NCBI GenBank assembly: GCA_002314945.1
Contig: DCHV01000056.1
Coordinates: 1 to 22,139, forward strand
Length of the DNA stretch: 22,139 nt
DNA from: Prevotellaceae bacterium UBA1743
GTDB lineage: Bacteria > Bacteroidota > Bacteroidia > Bacteroidales > Bacteroidaceae
Direction: 5' to 3'
Position numbers and translations under genes: made by a program. Below, in pieces: positions 1-7,095 of the stretch; the stretch's first letter is position 1; each line of letters opens with the position of its first letter. The notes under the pieces are model-generated. The model searched no databases. It was not told where the DNA came from and saw only the letters and a program-made list of their open reading frames with translations.

Positions 1-51
1 GAAGGTGGCCGTACCGTAGGTTCTGGTCAGATTACCGAAGTGTTCGATTAA
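1..51 (+). CDS. tuf: Elongation factor Tu, C-terminal end (partial)
   Basis: Only the last 16 codons are in the window. They read EGGRTVGSGQITEVFD and end at TAA (49-51), the conserved C-terminal strand of EF-Tu domain 3. EF-Tu is the GTPase that delivers aminoacyl-tRNA to the ribosome. Its position just before tRNA-Trp and secE is the usual Bacteroidetes arrangement. The 5' part lies upstream of the window. The identification rests on a short but very conserved tail plus the context. Confidence 0.93.
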   Translation, partial: EGGRTVGSGQITEVFD

Positions 52-71
52 TTACAAAACGTAATATTCAA

Positions 72-106
72 ATAGGAGTTCCGTCCTCATGGATGCGGAC
101 TCCTAT
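72..106 (+). other. Stem-loop between tuf and tRNA-Trp
   Basis: ATAGGAGT plus CCG (72-83, with one bulged T at 80) pairs with CGG plus ACTCCTAT (96-106), giving an 11-bp stem. The loop can form three further pairs (84-86 with 91-93). No T-run follows, so it is not a standard intrinsic terminator. It may be an RNA processing or stabilising hairpin that separates the tuf message from the tRNA, or a weak terminator. The pairing is seen; the role is inferred. Confidence 0.55.
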
Positions 107-109
107 CTT

Positions 110-182
110 ACGGGAATAGCTCAGTTGGTAGAGCACTGGTCTCCAAAACCAGGTGTCGGGAGTTCGAGCCTCTCTTCCCGTG
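110..182 (+). tRNA. tRNA-Trp (anticodon CCA)
   Basis: A full cloverleaf can be drawn. The acceptor stem is 110-116 with 175-181 (ACGGGAA/TTCCCGT). The D stem is GCTC/GAGC (119-122 with 131-134). The anticodon stem is CTGGT/ACCAG (136-140 with 148-152), with loop CTCCAAA and anticodon CCA at 143-145. The T stem is 158-162 with 170-174, with loop TTCGAGC. The discriminator base is G182, as expected for bacterial tRNA-Trp. The 3' CCA is not encoded and must be added. It lies between tuf and secE and is probably co-transcribed and then processed. Confidence 0.96.
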
Positions 183-198
183 CATATACGAAATCGTT

Positions 199-396
199 AT
201 GTTTGAAAATATTAAAACATATTGCAAGGATTCATATAATGAACTTTTGCATAAGACCACTTGGCCTACGCGTCCTGAACTAATGAGCAGCGCTGTTGTA
301 GTATTAACAGCTTCCCTATGCATCGCGCTGGTAGTTTTCGTGATGGACTTCATATTCCAGACGGGTATGGAGGCCATTTATGGTATTTTACGTTAA
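199..396 (+). CDS. secE: Preprotein translocase subunit SecE
   Basis: This 65-residue protein has the short SecE form: an amphipathic N-terminal part with the conserved HKTTWPTRPEL motif (residues 18-28), then one membrane-spanning helix (about 31-52). SecE clamps SecY in the SecYEG channel that moves unfolded proteins across the inner membrane. The ATG follows the tRNA by 16 bases, and nusG begins 18 bases downstream, the common secE-nusG pairing. Single-helix SecE is normal outside the enterobacteria. Confidence 0.95.
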   Translation: MFENIKTYCKDSYNELLHKTTWPTRPELMSSAVVVLTASLCIALVVFVMDFIFQTGMEAIYGILR

Positions 397-414
397 AGTT
401 TCTGTAAGGAGGAA

Positions 415-969
415 ATGGCTGACAATGAAATGAAATGGTACGTTATGCGTGCCATTAGTGGAAAAGAAAGCAAGGTGAAGGAATATGTGGATGCAATGAT
501 CCATCAAGGTGGAGATTTTGCAGCGCATGTTTCTCAGGTACTTATTCCTACAGAAAAAGTCGTTGCGATACGCAATGGTAAGCGTGTCGTAAAAGAGAAG
601 AATCGCTTCGCCGGTTATGTCTTTGTGCAAGCAGAGTTGGTCGGTGAGATTCAACCTCTTCTGCGTAATGTGCCTAATGTTCTTGGTTTTCTGAGTGATG
701 CAAAAAGCAACACGAAACCAATGCCGCTGAGACCTCACGAGGTAAACCAAATGCTTGGTACCATCGATGAGATCGCAGAAATTCCCGAGGATTTGATTAT
801 TCCGTTTGAAGTTGGAGAAAGCGTTAAAGTTAACGAAGGTCCATTCAGCGGTTTTGATGCAATCATCGAGGAAGTGAACAACGAGAAGAAAAAATTGACT
901 GTTATGGTCAAGATTTTCGGACGAAAGACTCCATTAGAGTTAGGTTTTATGCAAGTTGAAAAGCAATAG
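415..969 (+). CDS. nusG: Transcription termination/antitermination protein NusG
   Basis: The 184-residue protein has an N-terminal NGN domain (WYVMRAISGKE at about 8-18, RFAGYVFV near 64-71) and a C-terminal KOW domain (about 133-165, VNEGPFSGFDA). NusG binds the RNA polymerase clamp, raises processivity and links polymerase to Rho or to the leading ribosome. The ATG at 415 is preferred because MADNEMKWYV matches the usual family N-terminus. A perfect AAGGAGG lies at 406-412, only 2 bases from this ATG; the next in-frame ATG is at 430. A spacing of 2 is too short for a standard Shine-Dalgarno site, so the start is slightly uncertain. Confidence 0.95.
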   Translation: MADNEMKWYVMRAISGKESKVKEYVDAMIHQGGDFAAHVSQVLIPTEKVVAIRNGKRVVKEKNRFAGYVFVQAELVGEIQPLLRNVPNVLGFLSDAKSNTKPMPLRPHEVNQMLGTIDEIAEIPEDLIIPFEVGESVKVNEGPFSGFDAIIEEVNNEKKKLTVMVKIFGRKTPLELGFMQVEKQ

Positions 970-1024
970 TACAATGTTACGTGTGCGTTGCTTTTTCATG
1001 ATTTAATTAAATAACAAAAAGAAA

Positions 1025-1465
1025 ATGGCTAAAGAAGTTGCTGGATTAATCAAATTACAGATTAAGGGTGGCGCTGCGAATCCATCACCTCCAGTAGGTC
1101 CCGCTCTGGGTTCTAAGGGAATCAATATTATGGATTTCTGCAAAGCATTCAACGCCAGAACACAGGACAAGGCCGGCAAGGTCCTTCCTGTGGTCATTAC
1201 GTATTACACGGACAAGTCTTATGATTTTATTGTAAAGACTCCTCCCGTGGCAATACAGTTGTTGGAAGCTGCAAAGGCAAAAAGCGGTTCTGCTGAACCT
1301 AATCGTAAAAAGATTGCCGAGTTGACCTGGGAACAGGTTCGTACTATTGCACAAGACAAGATGCCTGACTTGAATTGCTTTACTGTAGAGGCTGCAATGA
1401 CTCTCGTAGCAGGTACAGCCAGAAGTATGGGTATCACAGTAAAGGGTGAGTTCCCTGGTAAATAA
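1025..1465 (+). CDS. rplK: 50S ribosomal protein L11
   Basis: This 146-residue protein carries the L11 N-terminal signature: IKLQIKGGAANPSPPVGPAL (about 9-28), then GINIMDFCKAFNART. The C-terminal RNA-binding domain ends with GTARSMGITV. L11 with 23S rRNA forms the GTPase-associated stalk base, where elongation factors act. A 55-base AT-rich gap separates it from nusG; I saw no promoter there. It is followed 18 bases later by rplA, the usual L11-L1 pairing. Confidence 0.97.
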   Translation: MAKEVAGLIKLQIKGGAANPSPPVGPALGSKGINIMDFCKAFNARTQDKAGKVLPVVITYYTDKSYDFIVKTPPVAIQLLEAAKAKSGSAEPNRKKIAELTWEQVRTIAQDKMPDLNCFTVEAAMTLVAGTARSMGITVKGEFPGK

Positions 1466-1483
1466 TTTTAAGACTTCAAGAAA

Positions 1484-2182
1484 ATGAGTAAACTGACAAA
1501 GAAACAGAAGTTGGTGGCTGATAAGATTGAAGCAGGGAAGGCATACACTCTGAAAGAGGCTTCAGCTTTGGTAAAGGAAATTACAACTACCAAGTTTGAT
1601 GCTTCTGTAGATATTGATGTACGTTTAGGTGTCGATCCTCGTAAGGCAAACCAGATGGTTCGTGGTGTTGTTTCACTTCCGAATGGTACTGGTAAGGTAA
1701 CACGAGTATTGTGCTTATGTACACCTGATGCTGAAACTGCTGCTAAAGAGGCAGGTGCTGACTATGTAGGTCTCGATGAGTATATCGAGAAGATTAAGGG
1801 TGGTTGGACAGACATTGATGTTATCATCACGATGCCTGCTATCATGGGTAAGATTGGTGCGCTTGGTCGTGTCCTCGGTCCCCGTGGTTTGATGCCAAAC
1901 CCCAAGAGTGGTACTGTAACTATGGATGTTGCCAAGGCTATCCGTGAGGTTAAGCAGGGTAAGATCGATTTCAAGGTTGATAAGACAGGTATTGTACATA
2001 CTTCCATTGGTAAGGTTTCCTTTACACCTGAGCAGATTGCCCAGAATGCAAGGGAGTTTATCTCTACTATTATCAAGTTGAAGCCTGCATCAGCCAAGGG
2101 TACTTACATGAAGAGTATTTATCTTTCAAGTACAATGAGCCGTGGTATTAAGATTGATCCCAAGGCTACTGAAGAAATCTAA
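1484..2182 (+). CDS. rplA: 50S ribosomal protein L1
   Basis: This 232-residue protein matches L1 in length and sequence. It has FDASVDIDVRLGVDPRKANQ near residues 38-57, and the central GxLGPRGLMPNPKSGTV signature of the L1 family near 127-145. L1 binds 23S rRNA at the mobile stalk, helps release deacylated tRNA and in many bacteria represses its own operon by binding the message. No clear L1-site copy could be drawn upstream of rplK by eye. rplJ begins 14 bases after the stop. Confidence 0.97.
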   Translation: MSKLTKKQKLVADKIEAGKAYTLKEASALVKEITTTKFDASVDIDVRLGVDPRKANQMVRGVVSLPNGTGKVTRVLCLCTPDAETAAKEAGADYVGLDEYIEKIKGGWTDIDVIITMPAIMGKIGALGRVLGPRGLMPNPKSGTVTMDVAKAIREVKQGKIDFKVDKTGIVHTSIGKVSFTPEQIAQNAREFISTIIKLKPASAKGTYMKSIYLSSTMSRGIKIDPKATEEI

Positions 2183-2196
2183 GAAATAGCAAAGTC

Positions 2197-2721
2197 ATGA
2201 GAAAGGAAGATAAATTTTCTAATGTAGCGAAATTAGGTGAATTGCTGAAGGAATATCCTCACTTCTACCTGGTGGATGTGGAGGGTATGAATGCTGCTGA
2301 TACTAGCGCTTTGCGTCGCAAGTGTTTCCAGTCTGAACTGAAAATGGTAGTTGTTAAAAACTCTCTTCTTCAGAAGGCTTTGGAAGCAAGTGATATTGAA
2401 GCTGAAAGCCTCTACGGAGTTCTGAAAGGTACCACAGCTGTCCTTTTCACACAAGTAGCTAATGCACCTGCAAAAATGATTAAGGAGTATGCTTCCAAGA
2501 AAGCTACAAAGCCTGCATTGAAGGCTGCGTATGCCGAAGAGGGAATATACGTAGGTGCTAATCAGTTGGATGCTCTTTGCTCTATCAAGAGTAAGAACGA
2601 AGTTATTGCTGAGATTGTGGCATTGCTCCAATCTCCGGCCAAGAATGTTGTATCAGCCTTGCAGTCTGGTGCAAACACAATTCATGGAGTTTTGAAGACT
2701 CTCGGCGAGAAAGCCGAATAA
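2197..2721 (+). CDS. rplJ: 50S ribosomal protein L10
   Basis: This 174-residue L10 has the N-terminal rRNA-binding part (EYPHFYLVDVEGMNAADTSALRR) and a C-terminal helix that carries the L7/L12 dimers. It anchors the L7/L12 stalk to the ribosome. The gap to rplA is only 14 bases, so there is no room for the long structured L10 leader known in some other bacteria. A 46-base A-rich leader follows it before rplL. Confidence 0.96.
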   Translation: MRKEDKFSNVAKLGELLKEYPHFYLVDVEGMNAADTSALRRKCFQSELKMVVVKNSLLQKALEASDIEAESLYGVLKGTTAVLFTQVANAPAKMIKEYASKKATKPALKAAYAEEGIYVGANQLDALCSIKSKNEVIAEIVALLQSPAKNVVSALQSGANTIHGVLKTLGEKAE

Positions 2722-2767
2722 TTAATCACAATTCAATTAGTAATAAACAAATAAAATTTAAAATAAA

Positions 2768-3145
2768 ATGGCAGATTTGAAAGCTATTGCTGAAGAGTTG
2801 GTAAACTTGACAGTGAAAGAAGTTAATGAGTTGGCAACTATCCTGAAGGATGAGTACGGTATTGAACCTGCTGCTGCAGCTGTTGCAGTTGCTGCTGGTC
2901 CCGTTGCTGCTGGTGCAGCTGCAGAGGAAGAGAAGACCGACTTTGATGTAGTTCTGAAGAGCGCAGGTGCTGCAAAGCTCCAGGTCGTTAAGGCTGTTAA
3001 GGAAGCTTGTGGTCTTGGTCTGAAAGAGGCTAAGGAACTTGTAGATGGTGCTCCCAGCACTTTGAAGGAAGGTATGCCCAAGGCTGATGCTGAGGCTTTG
3101 AAGAAGACCTTGGAAGAGGCTGGTGCTGAAATCGAATTGAAGTAA
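2768..3145 (+). CDS. rplL: 50S ribosomal protein L7/L12
   Basis: This 125-residue protein has the three L7/L12 parts: an N-terminal dimerisation helix region (1-33), an alanine- and valine-rich hinge (about 36-55), and a C-terminal factor-binding domain (57-125) with CGLGLKEAKELVDGAPSTLK. L7/L12 is present in several copies per ribosome and recruits translational GTPases. Its start is preceded by a very A-rich leader (about 2742-2767) without a Shine-Dalgarno sequence, a leader type linked to strong translation in Bacteroidetes. A hairpin with a U-tract follows the gene. Confidence 0.97.
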   Translation: MADLKAIAEELVNLTVKEVNELATILKDEYGIEPAAAAVAVAAGPVAAGAAAEEEKTDFDVVLKSAGAAKLQVVKAVKEACGLGLKEAKELVDGAPSTLKEGMPKADAEALKKTLEEAGAEIELK

Positions 3146-3174
3146 ACAATACTAACCCATATTCGGGTCTATTT

Positions 3175-3212
3175 GGTAAAGGATTCTCTGGTAGAGAATT
3201 CTTTACCTTTTT
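3175..3212 (+). terminator. Attenuator-type terminator between rplL and rpoB
   Basis: GGTAAAGGATTCTCT (3175-3189) pairs with AGAGAATTCTTTACC (3193-3207) over 15 bp with one G-U pair and a 3-base loop. TTTTT (3208-3212) follows. This is a textbook intrinsic terminator shape. No new promoter of the TAnnTTTG type was found before rpoB, so it probably acts as a partial terminator or processing site that lowers rpoBC expression relative to rplJL. A smaller ACCC/GGGT hairpin (3155-3168) precedes it. Confidence 0.85.
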
Positions 3213-3250
3213 GTGTCTATAACCTTTCAAAGTTGACAAAATACGATTAG

Positions 3251-6200
3251 ATGGCTTCAAATATTGTAAACCAAAGAGTAAATTTCGCTTCTGGAAAGAA
3301 TCCTTTACCATATCCTGACTTTCTGGAAGTGCAGTTGAAATCCTTCAAGGATTTTCTCCAATTGGATACTCCACCTGAATTGCGTAAGAACGATGGTCTC
3401 TACAAGGTATTCTCAGAGAACTTCCCTATCGCCGATACTCGCAATAATTTTGTGTTGGAGTTTCTGGATTATTATATCGACCCACCGCGTTATTCTATTG
3501 AAGAATGTTTAGAGAGGGGCTTAACTTATAGCGTTCCTCTGAAGGCAAAGTTGAAATTGTATTGTACCGATCCGGATCATGAAGATTTTGATACCGTAGT
3601 ACAAGATGTCTTTTTGGGTACGATTCCATACATGACCCAAAATGGAACTTTTATCATCAACGGAGCAGAGCGTGTTGTCGTATCACAGTTACATCGTTCC
3701 CCTGGTGTATTCTTTGGTAGTAGCATCCATTCCAACGGAACTCAACTCTATTCGGCACGTATTATTCCTTTCAAAGGAAGTTGGATTGAGTTCGCTACGG
3801 ATATCAACAATGTGATGTATGCTTACATCGATCGTAAGAAGAAATTACCAGTAACAACACTCTTGCGTGCCATAGGTTTCGAGAATGACAAGGATATTCT
3901 GGAAATCTTTAATTTGGCCGAGGAGATTAAGGTAACGAAAACTAACCTTAACAAATACAAAGGAAATAAATTAGCTGCACGTGTCCTGAAAAGTTGGATT
4001 GAGGACTTTGTAGATGAAGATACAGCAGAAGTTGTTTCCATTGAACGTAATCAAGTGATTCTGGAGCGCGAAAGTGTTCTCGATGACGAAAATATACAAT
4101 TGATTCTTGAAAGTGAAGTGCCTACAATTCTTGTGCACAAGGAATCTGGACAGAGTTCTGATTATTCCATCATTTTCAATACTCTCCAGAAAGACACTTC
4201 AAATAGTGAGAAAGAAGCAATCCAATATATATACAGGCAGTTGCGTAATGCTGATCCTGCAGATGATGCTAGTGCTCGCGAAGTCATTAACAACCTGTTC
4301 TTCAGTGATAAACGTTATGACTTGGGCGAAGTAGGTCGTTATCGTATCAATCGAAAACTGAATCTTTCTACGGATCCGACAATCCGTGTTCTCACTCAGC
4401 AGGACATTATCGAGATTATCAAGTATCTGATTGAATTGATTAACTCGAAAGCAAATGTCGATGATATCGACCACCTAAGTAACCGTCGTGTACGTACGGT
4501 GGGTGAACAATTGAGTAACCAGTTTGCTATTGGTTTGGCACGCATGAGTCGCACAATCAAAGAACGTATGAACGTGCGCGACAACGAGGTCTTTACTCCG
4601 ACTGAGTTGATTAATGCTAAAACCATCAGTAGTGTTATCAATAGTTTCTTTGGTACTAATGCGCTCTCGCAGTTTATGGACCAAACGAATCCCTTGGCAG
4701 AGGTTACTCATAAGCGTCGTCTGTCTGCACTCGGTCCTGGCGGTTTGTCTCGTGAACGTGCTGGATTTGAGGTTCGAGACGTACATTACACACATTATGG
4801 ACGTTTATGCCCGATTGAGTCACCTGAAGGTCCTAATATCGGTTTGATTTCCTCTTTGTGTGTCTATGCAAAGATAAATGATCTTGGTTTCATAGAGACA
4901 CCATATCGCAAAGTTAACAACGGAGTGGTTGACCTAAGTGATGCCGGTGTCAAATATATGACCGCTGAAGAGGAAGAAAAGCAGATAATCGGTCAGGGTA
5001 ATGCACCACTGAATGATGATGGTACGTTTATCCGGACAAAGGTGAAATGTCGTCAGGATGACGATTATCCAGTAGTTCCTCCCTCGGAAGTTAACTTGAT
5101 GGATGTGGCTCCTCAGCAGATTGCTTCCATTGCAGCATCTCTCATTCCTTTCTTGGAGCATGATGATGCTCACCGTGCTTTGATGGGATCTAACATGATG
5201 CGTCAGGCAGTTCCTTTGATGCGTACCGAAGCTCCTATCGTAGGAACTGGCATTGAACGTCAGTTGTGTGAGGATTCACGCACAATGATTACAGCCGAGG
5301 GTACTGGAGTGGTAGAGTATGTTGATGCGACTACAATCCGTATCTTGTATGATCGTACAGAGGACGAGGAGTTCGTAAGTTTCGAACCTGCATTGAAAGA
5401 ATATCGTATCCCCAAATTCCGTCGTACCAATCAGAATATGACCATTGACCTGCGTCCTATTTGCAACAAAGGAGATAAGGTCGAGGCAGGCCAGATCCTG
5501 ACTGAAGGTTATTCTACAGAGGACGGCGAATTAGCTTTGGGCCGCAATCTTTTGGTTGCCTATATGCCTTGGAAAGGATATAATTACGAGGATGCCATTG
5601 TTCTGAACGAACGTATTGTTCGTGAGGATATTCTCACGAGTATCCATGTAGAAGAATTCGCTCTTGAGGTTCGTGAGACAAAGCGTGGAATGGAGGAACT
5701 CACTTCCGATATCCCCAATGTGAGCGAGGATGCTACAAAGGATCTGGACGAGAATGGTATCATTCGTGTGGGCGCGCGTGTTGCACCTGGTGATATCATG
5801 ATAGGAAAGATTACGCCGAAGGGTGAGAGTGATCCCAGTCCCGAAGAAAAACTTCTGCGCGCCATCTTTGGAGACAAGGCTGGCGATGTGAAAGATGCTT
5901 CATTGAAAGCAAGTCCTTCTTTGAATGGTGTAGTAATCGATAAGAAACTCTTCTCTCGTGCAATAAAGAATCGTGCAGCCAAACTGGCAGATAAACCACG
6001 CCTACAGAATATTGATGATGAGTTCAATAGTAAAGTGGCTGATTTGAAAGCTATTTTGATTGACAAATTACTTGAATTGACCAAGGGCTTGAAGAGTCAG
6101 GGCGTCAAGGACTATATGGGTATCGTACTGATACCAAAGGGTTCTGAAATAACTGCTTCCGTATTGGAAAGCTTTGATTTTACGGTGGTTCAGTTGAGCG

Positions 6201-7063
6201 ATTGGACTAACAACGCCCATGCCAACAAATTGATTCCTCAGTTGATTATCAACTATCTGAAGAAATTCAAGTTGTTGGATGCTGAGATGAAGCGCAAGAA
6301 ATTTGCTATCACTATCGGTGATGAACTGCCAAGTGGTATCATTCAGATGGCAAAGGTCTATATTGCCAAGAAGCGTAAGATTGGTGTTGGAGATAAGATG
6401 GCTGGACGCCATGGTAACAAAGGTATTGTCAGCAAGATCGTGCGTCAGGAAGATATGCCTTTCTTACAAGATGGTACTCCTGTAGATATTGTTCTTAATC
6501 CGTTGGGTGTGCCTTCTCGAATGAATATCGGTCAGATTTTCGAGACTGTATTGGGTGCTGCTGGAAAGAAACTTGGCGTGAAGTTTGCTACGCCGATCTT
6601 TGATGGCGCCTCATTGGACGACTTGACAGAATGGACAGATAAGGCAGGACTTCCTCGCTATTGTTCTACTCAGTTGTATGATGGTGCTACAGGTGAACCA
6701 TTCGACCAGTTGGCAACAGTCGGAGTAGCTTATATGTTGAAACTTGGTCACATGGTTGAGGATAAAATGCACGCTCGTTCCATCGGCCCGTACTCACTCA
6801 TTACCCAGCAACCTCTTGGTGGTAAGGCCCAGTTTGGAGGTCAGCGTTTCGGAGAGATGGAAGTTTGGGCAATCGAGGCATTTGGCGCATCCCATGTTCT
6901 TCAAGAGATTCTTACATTGAAGAGTGATGATGTGGTAGGTCGTAGCAAGGCGTACGAAGCTATTGTGAAGGGTGAACCAATGCCTGTTCCTGGAATTCCT
7001 GAATCCCTGAATGTGCTATTACATGAGTTACGTGGTCTCGGTTTGAGCATCACATTGGAATAA
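3251..7063 (+). CDS. rpoB: DNA-directed RNA polymerase subunit beta
   Basis: This 1270-residue protein is the beta subunit of RNA polymerase. The rifampicin region is clear (SQFMDQTNPL, then THKRRLSALGPGGLSRERAGF) and carries the sensitive-type residues D477, H487 and S492, equivalent to E. coli D516, H526 and S531. The active-site side has GDKMAGRHGNKG (conserved lysines), and the C-terminus has QPLGGKAQFGGQRFGEMEVWA. The length is in the range of Bacteroidetes beta subunits and shorter than E. coli (1342). It begins 38 bases after the rplL-rpoB hairpin and is followed 32 bases later by rpoC. I see no frameshift or internal stop. Confidence 0.98.
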   Translation: MASNIVNQRVNFASGKNPLPYPDFLEVQLKSFKDFLQLDTPPELRKNDGLYKVFSENFPIADTRNNFVLEFLDYYIDPPRYSIEECLERGLTYSVPLKAKLKLYCTDPDHEDFDTVVQDVFLGTIPYMTQNGTFIINGAERVVVSQLHRSPGVFFGSSIHSNGTQLYSARIIPFKGSWIEFATDINNVMYAYIDRKKKLPVTTLLRAIGFENDKDILEIFNLAEEIKVTKTNLNKYKGNKLAARVLKSWIEDFVDEDTAEVVSIERNQVILERESVLDDENIQLILESEVPTILVHKESGQSSDYSIIFNTLQKDTSNSEKEAIQYIYRQLRNADPADDASAREVINNLFFSDKRYDLGEVGRYRINRKLNLSTDPTIRVLTQQDIIEIIKYLIELINSKANVDDIDHLSNRRVRTVGEQLSNQFAIGLARMSRTIKERMNVRDNEVFTPTELINAKTISSVINSFFGTNALSQFMDQTNPLAEVTHKRRLSALGPGGLSRERAGFEVRDVHYTHYGRLCPIESPEGPNIGLISSLCVYAKINDLGFIETPYRKVNNGVVDLSDAGVKYMTAEEEEKQIIGQGNAPLNDDGTFIRTKVKCRQDDDYPVVPPSEVNLMDVAPQQIASIAASLIPFLEHDDAHRALMGSNMMRQAVPLMRTEAPIVGTGIERQLCEDSRTMITAEGTGVVEYVDATTIRILYDRTEDEEFVSFEPALKEYRIPKFRRTNQNMTIDLRPICNKGDKVEAGQILTEGYSTEDGELALGRNLLVAYMPWKGYNYEDAIVLNERIVREDILTSIHVEEFALEVRETKRGMEELTSDIPNVSEDATKDLDENGIIRVGARVAPGDIMIGKITPKGESDPSPEEKLLRAIFGDKAGDVKDASLKASPSLNGVVIDKKLFSRAIKNRAAKLADKPRLQNIDDEFNSKVADLKAILIDKLLELTKGLKSQGVKDYMGIVLIPKGSEITASVLESFDFTVVQLSDWTNNAHANKLIPQLIINYLKKFKLLDAEMKRKKFAITIGDELPSGIIQMAKVYIAKKRKIGVGDKMAGRHGNKGIVSKIVRQEDMPFLQDGTPVDIVLNPLGVPSRMNIGQIFETVLGAAGKKLGVKFATPIFDGASLDDLTEWTDKAGLPRYCSTQLYDGATGEPFDQLATVGVAYMLKLGHMVEDKMHARSIGPYSLITQQPLGGKAQFGGQRFGEMEVWAIEAFGASHVLQEILTLKSDDVVGRSKAYEAIVKGEPMPVPGIPESLNVLLHELRGLGLSITLE

Positions 7064-7095
7064 TGAACGAATACTCTTTTAAGAAAGGATAAATA

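Noticed and set aside
89..283. 64-codon frame beginning MDADSYLTG on the + strand
   Set aside because: It covers the tRNA-Trp gene and the start of secE in another frame; the tRNA explains the sequence.
2183..2196. L10-type autoregulatory leader upstream of rplJ
   Set aside because: Only 14 bases separate rplA and rplJ, too few for the known structure, and no similar fold was seen in the end of rplA by eye.
3232..3237. TTGACA before rpoB as a sigma-70 -35 box
   Set aside because: Bacteroidetes do not use this element, it lies 13 bases before the start codon, and no TAnnTTTG follows.
4663..4730. Rifampicin-resistance change in rpoB
   Set aside because: Residues equivalent to D516, H526 and S531 are all the sensitive type.
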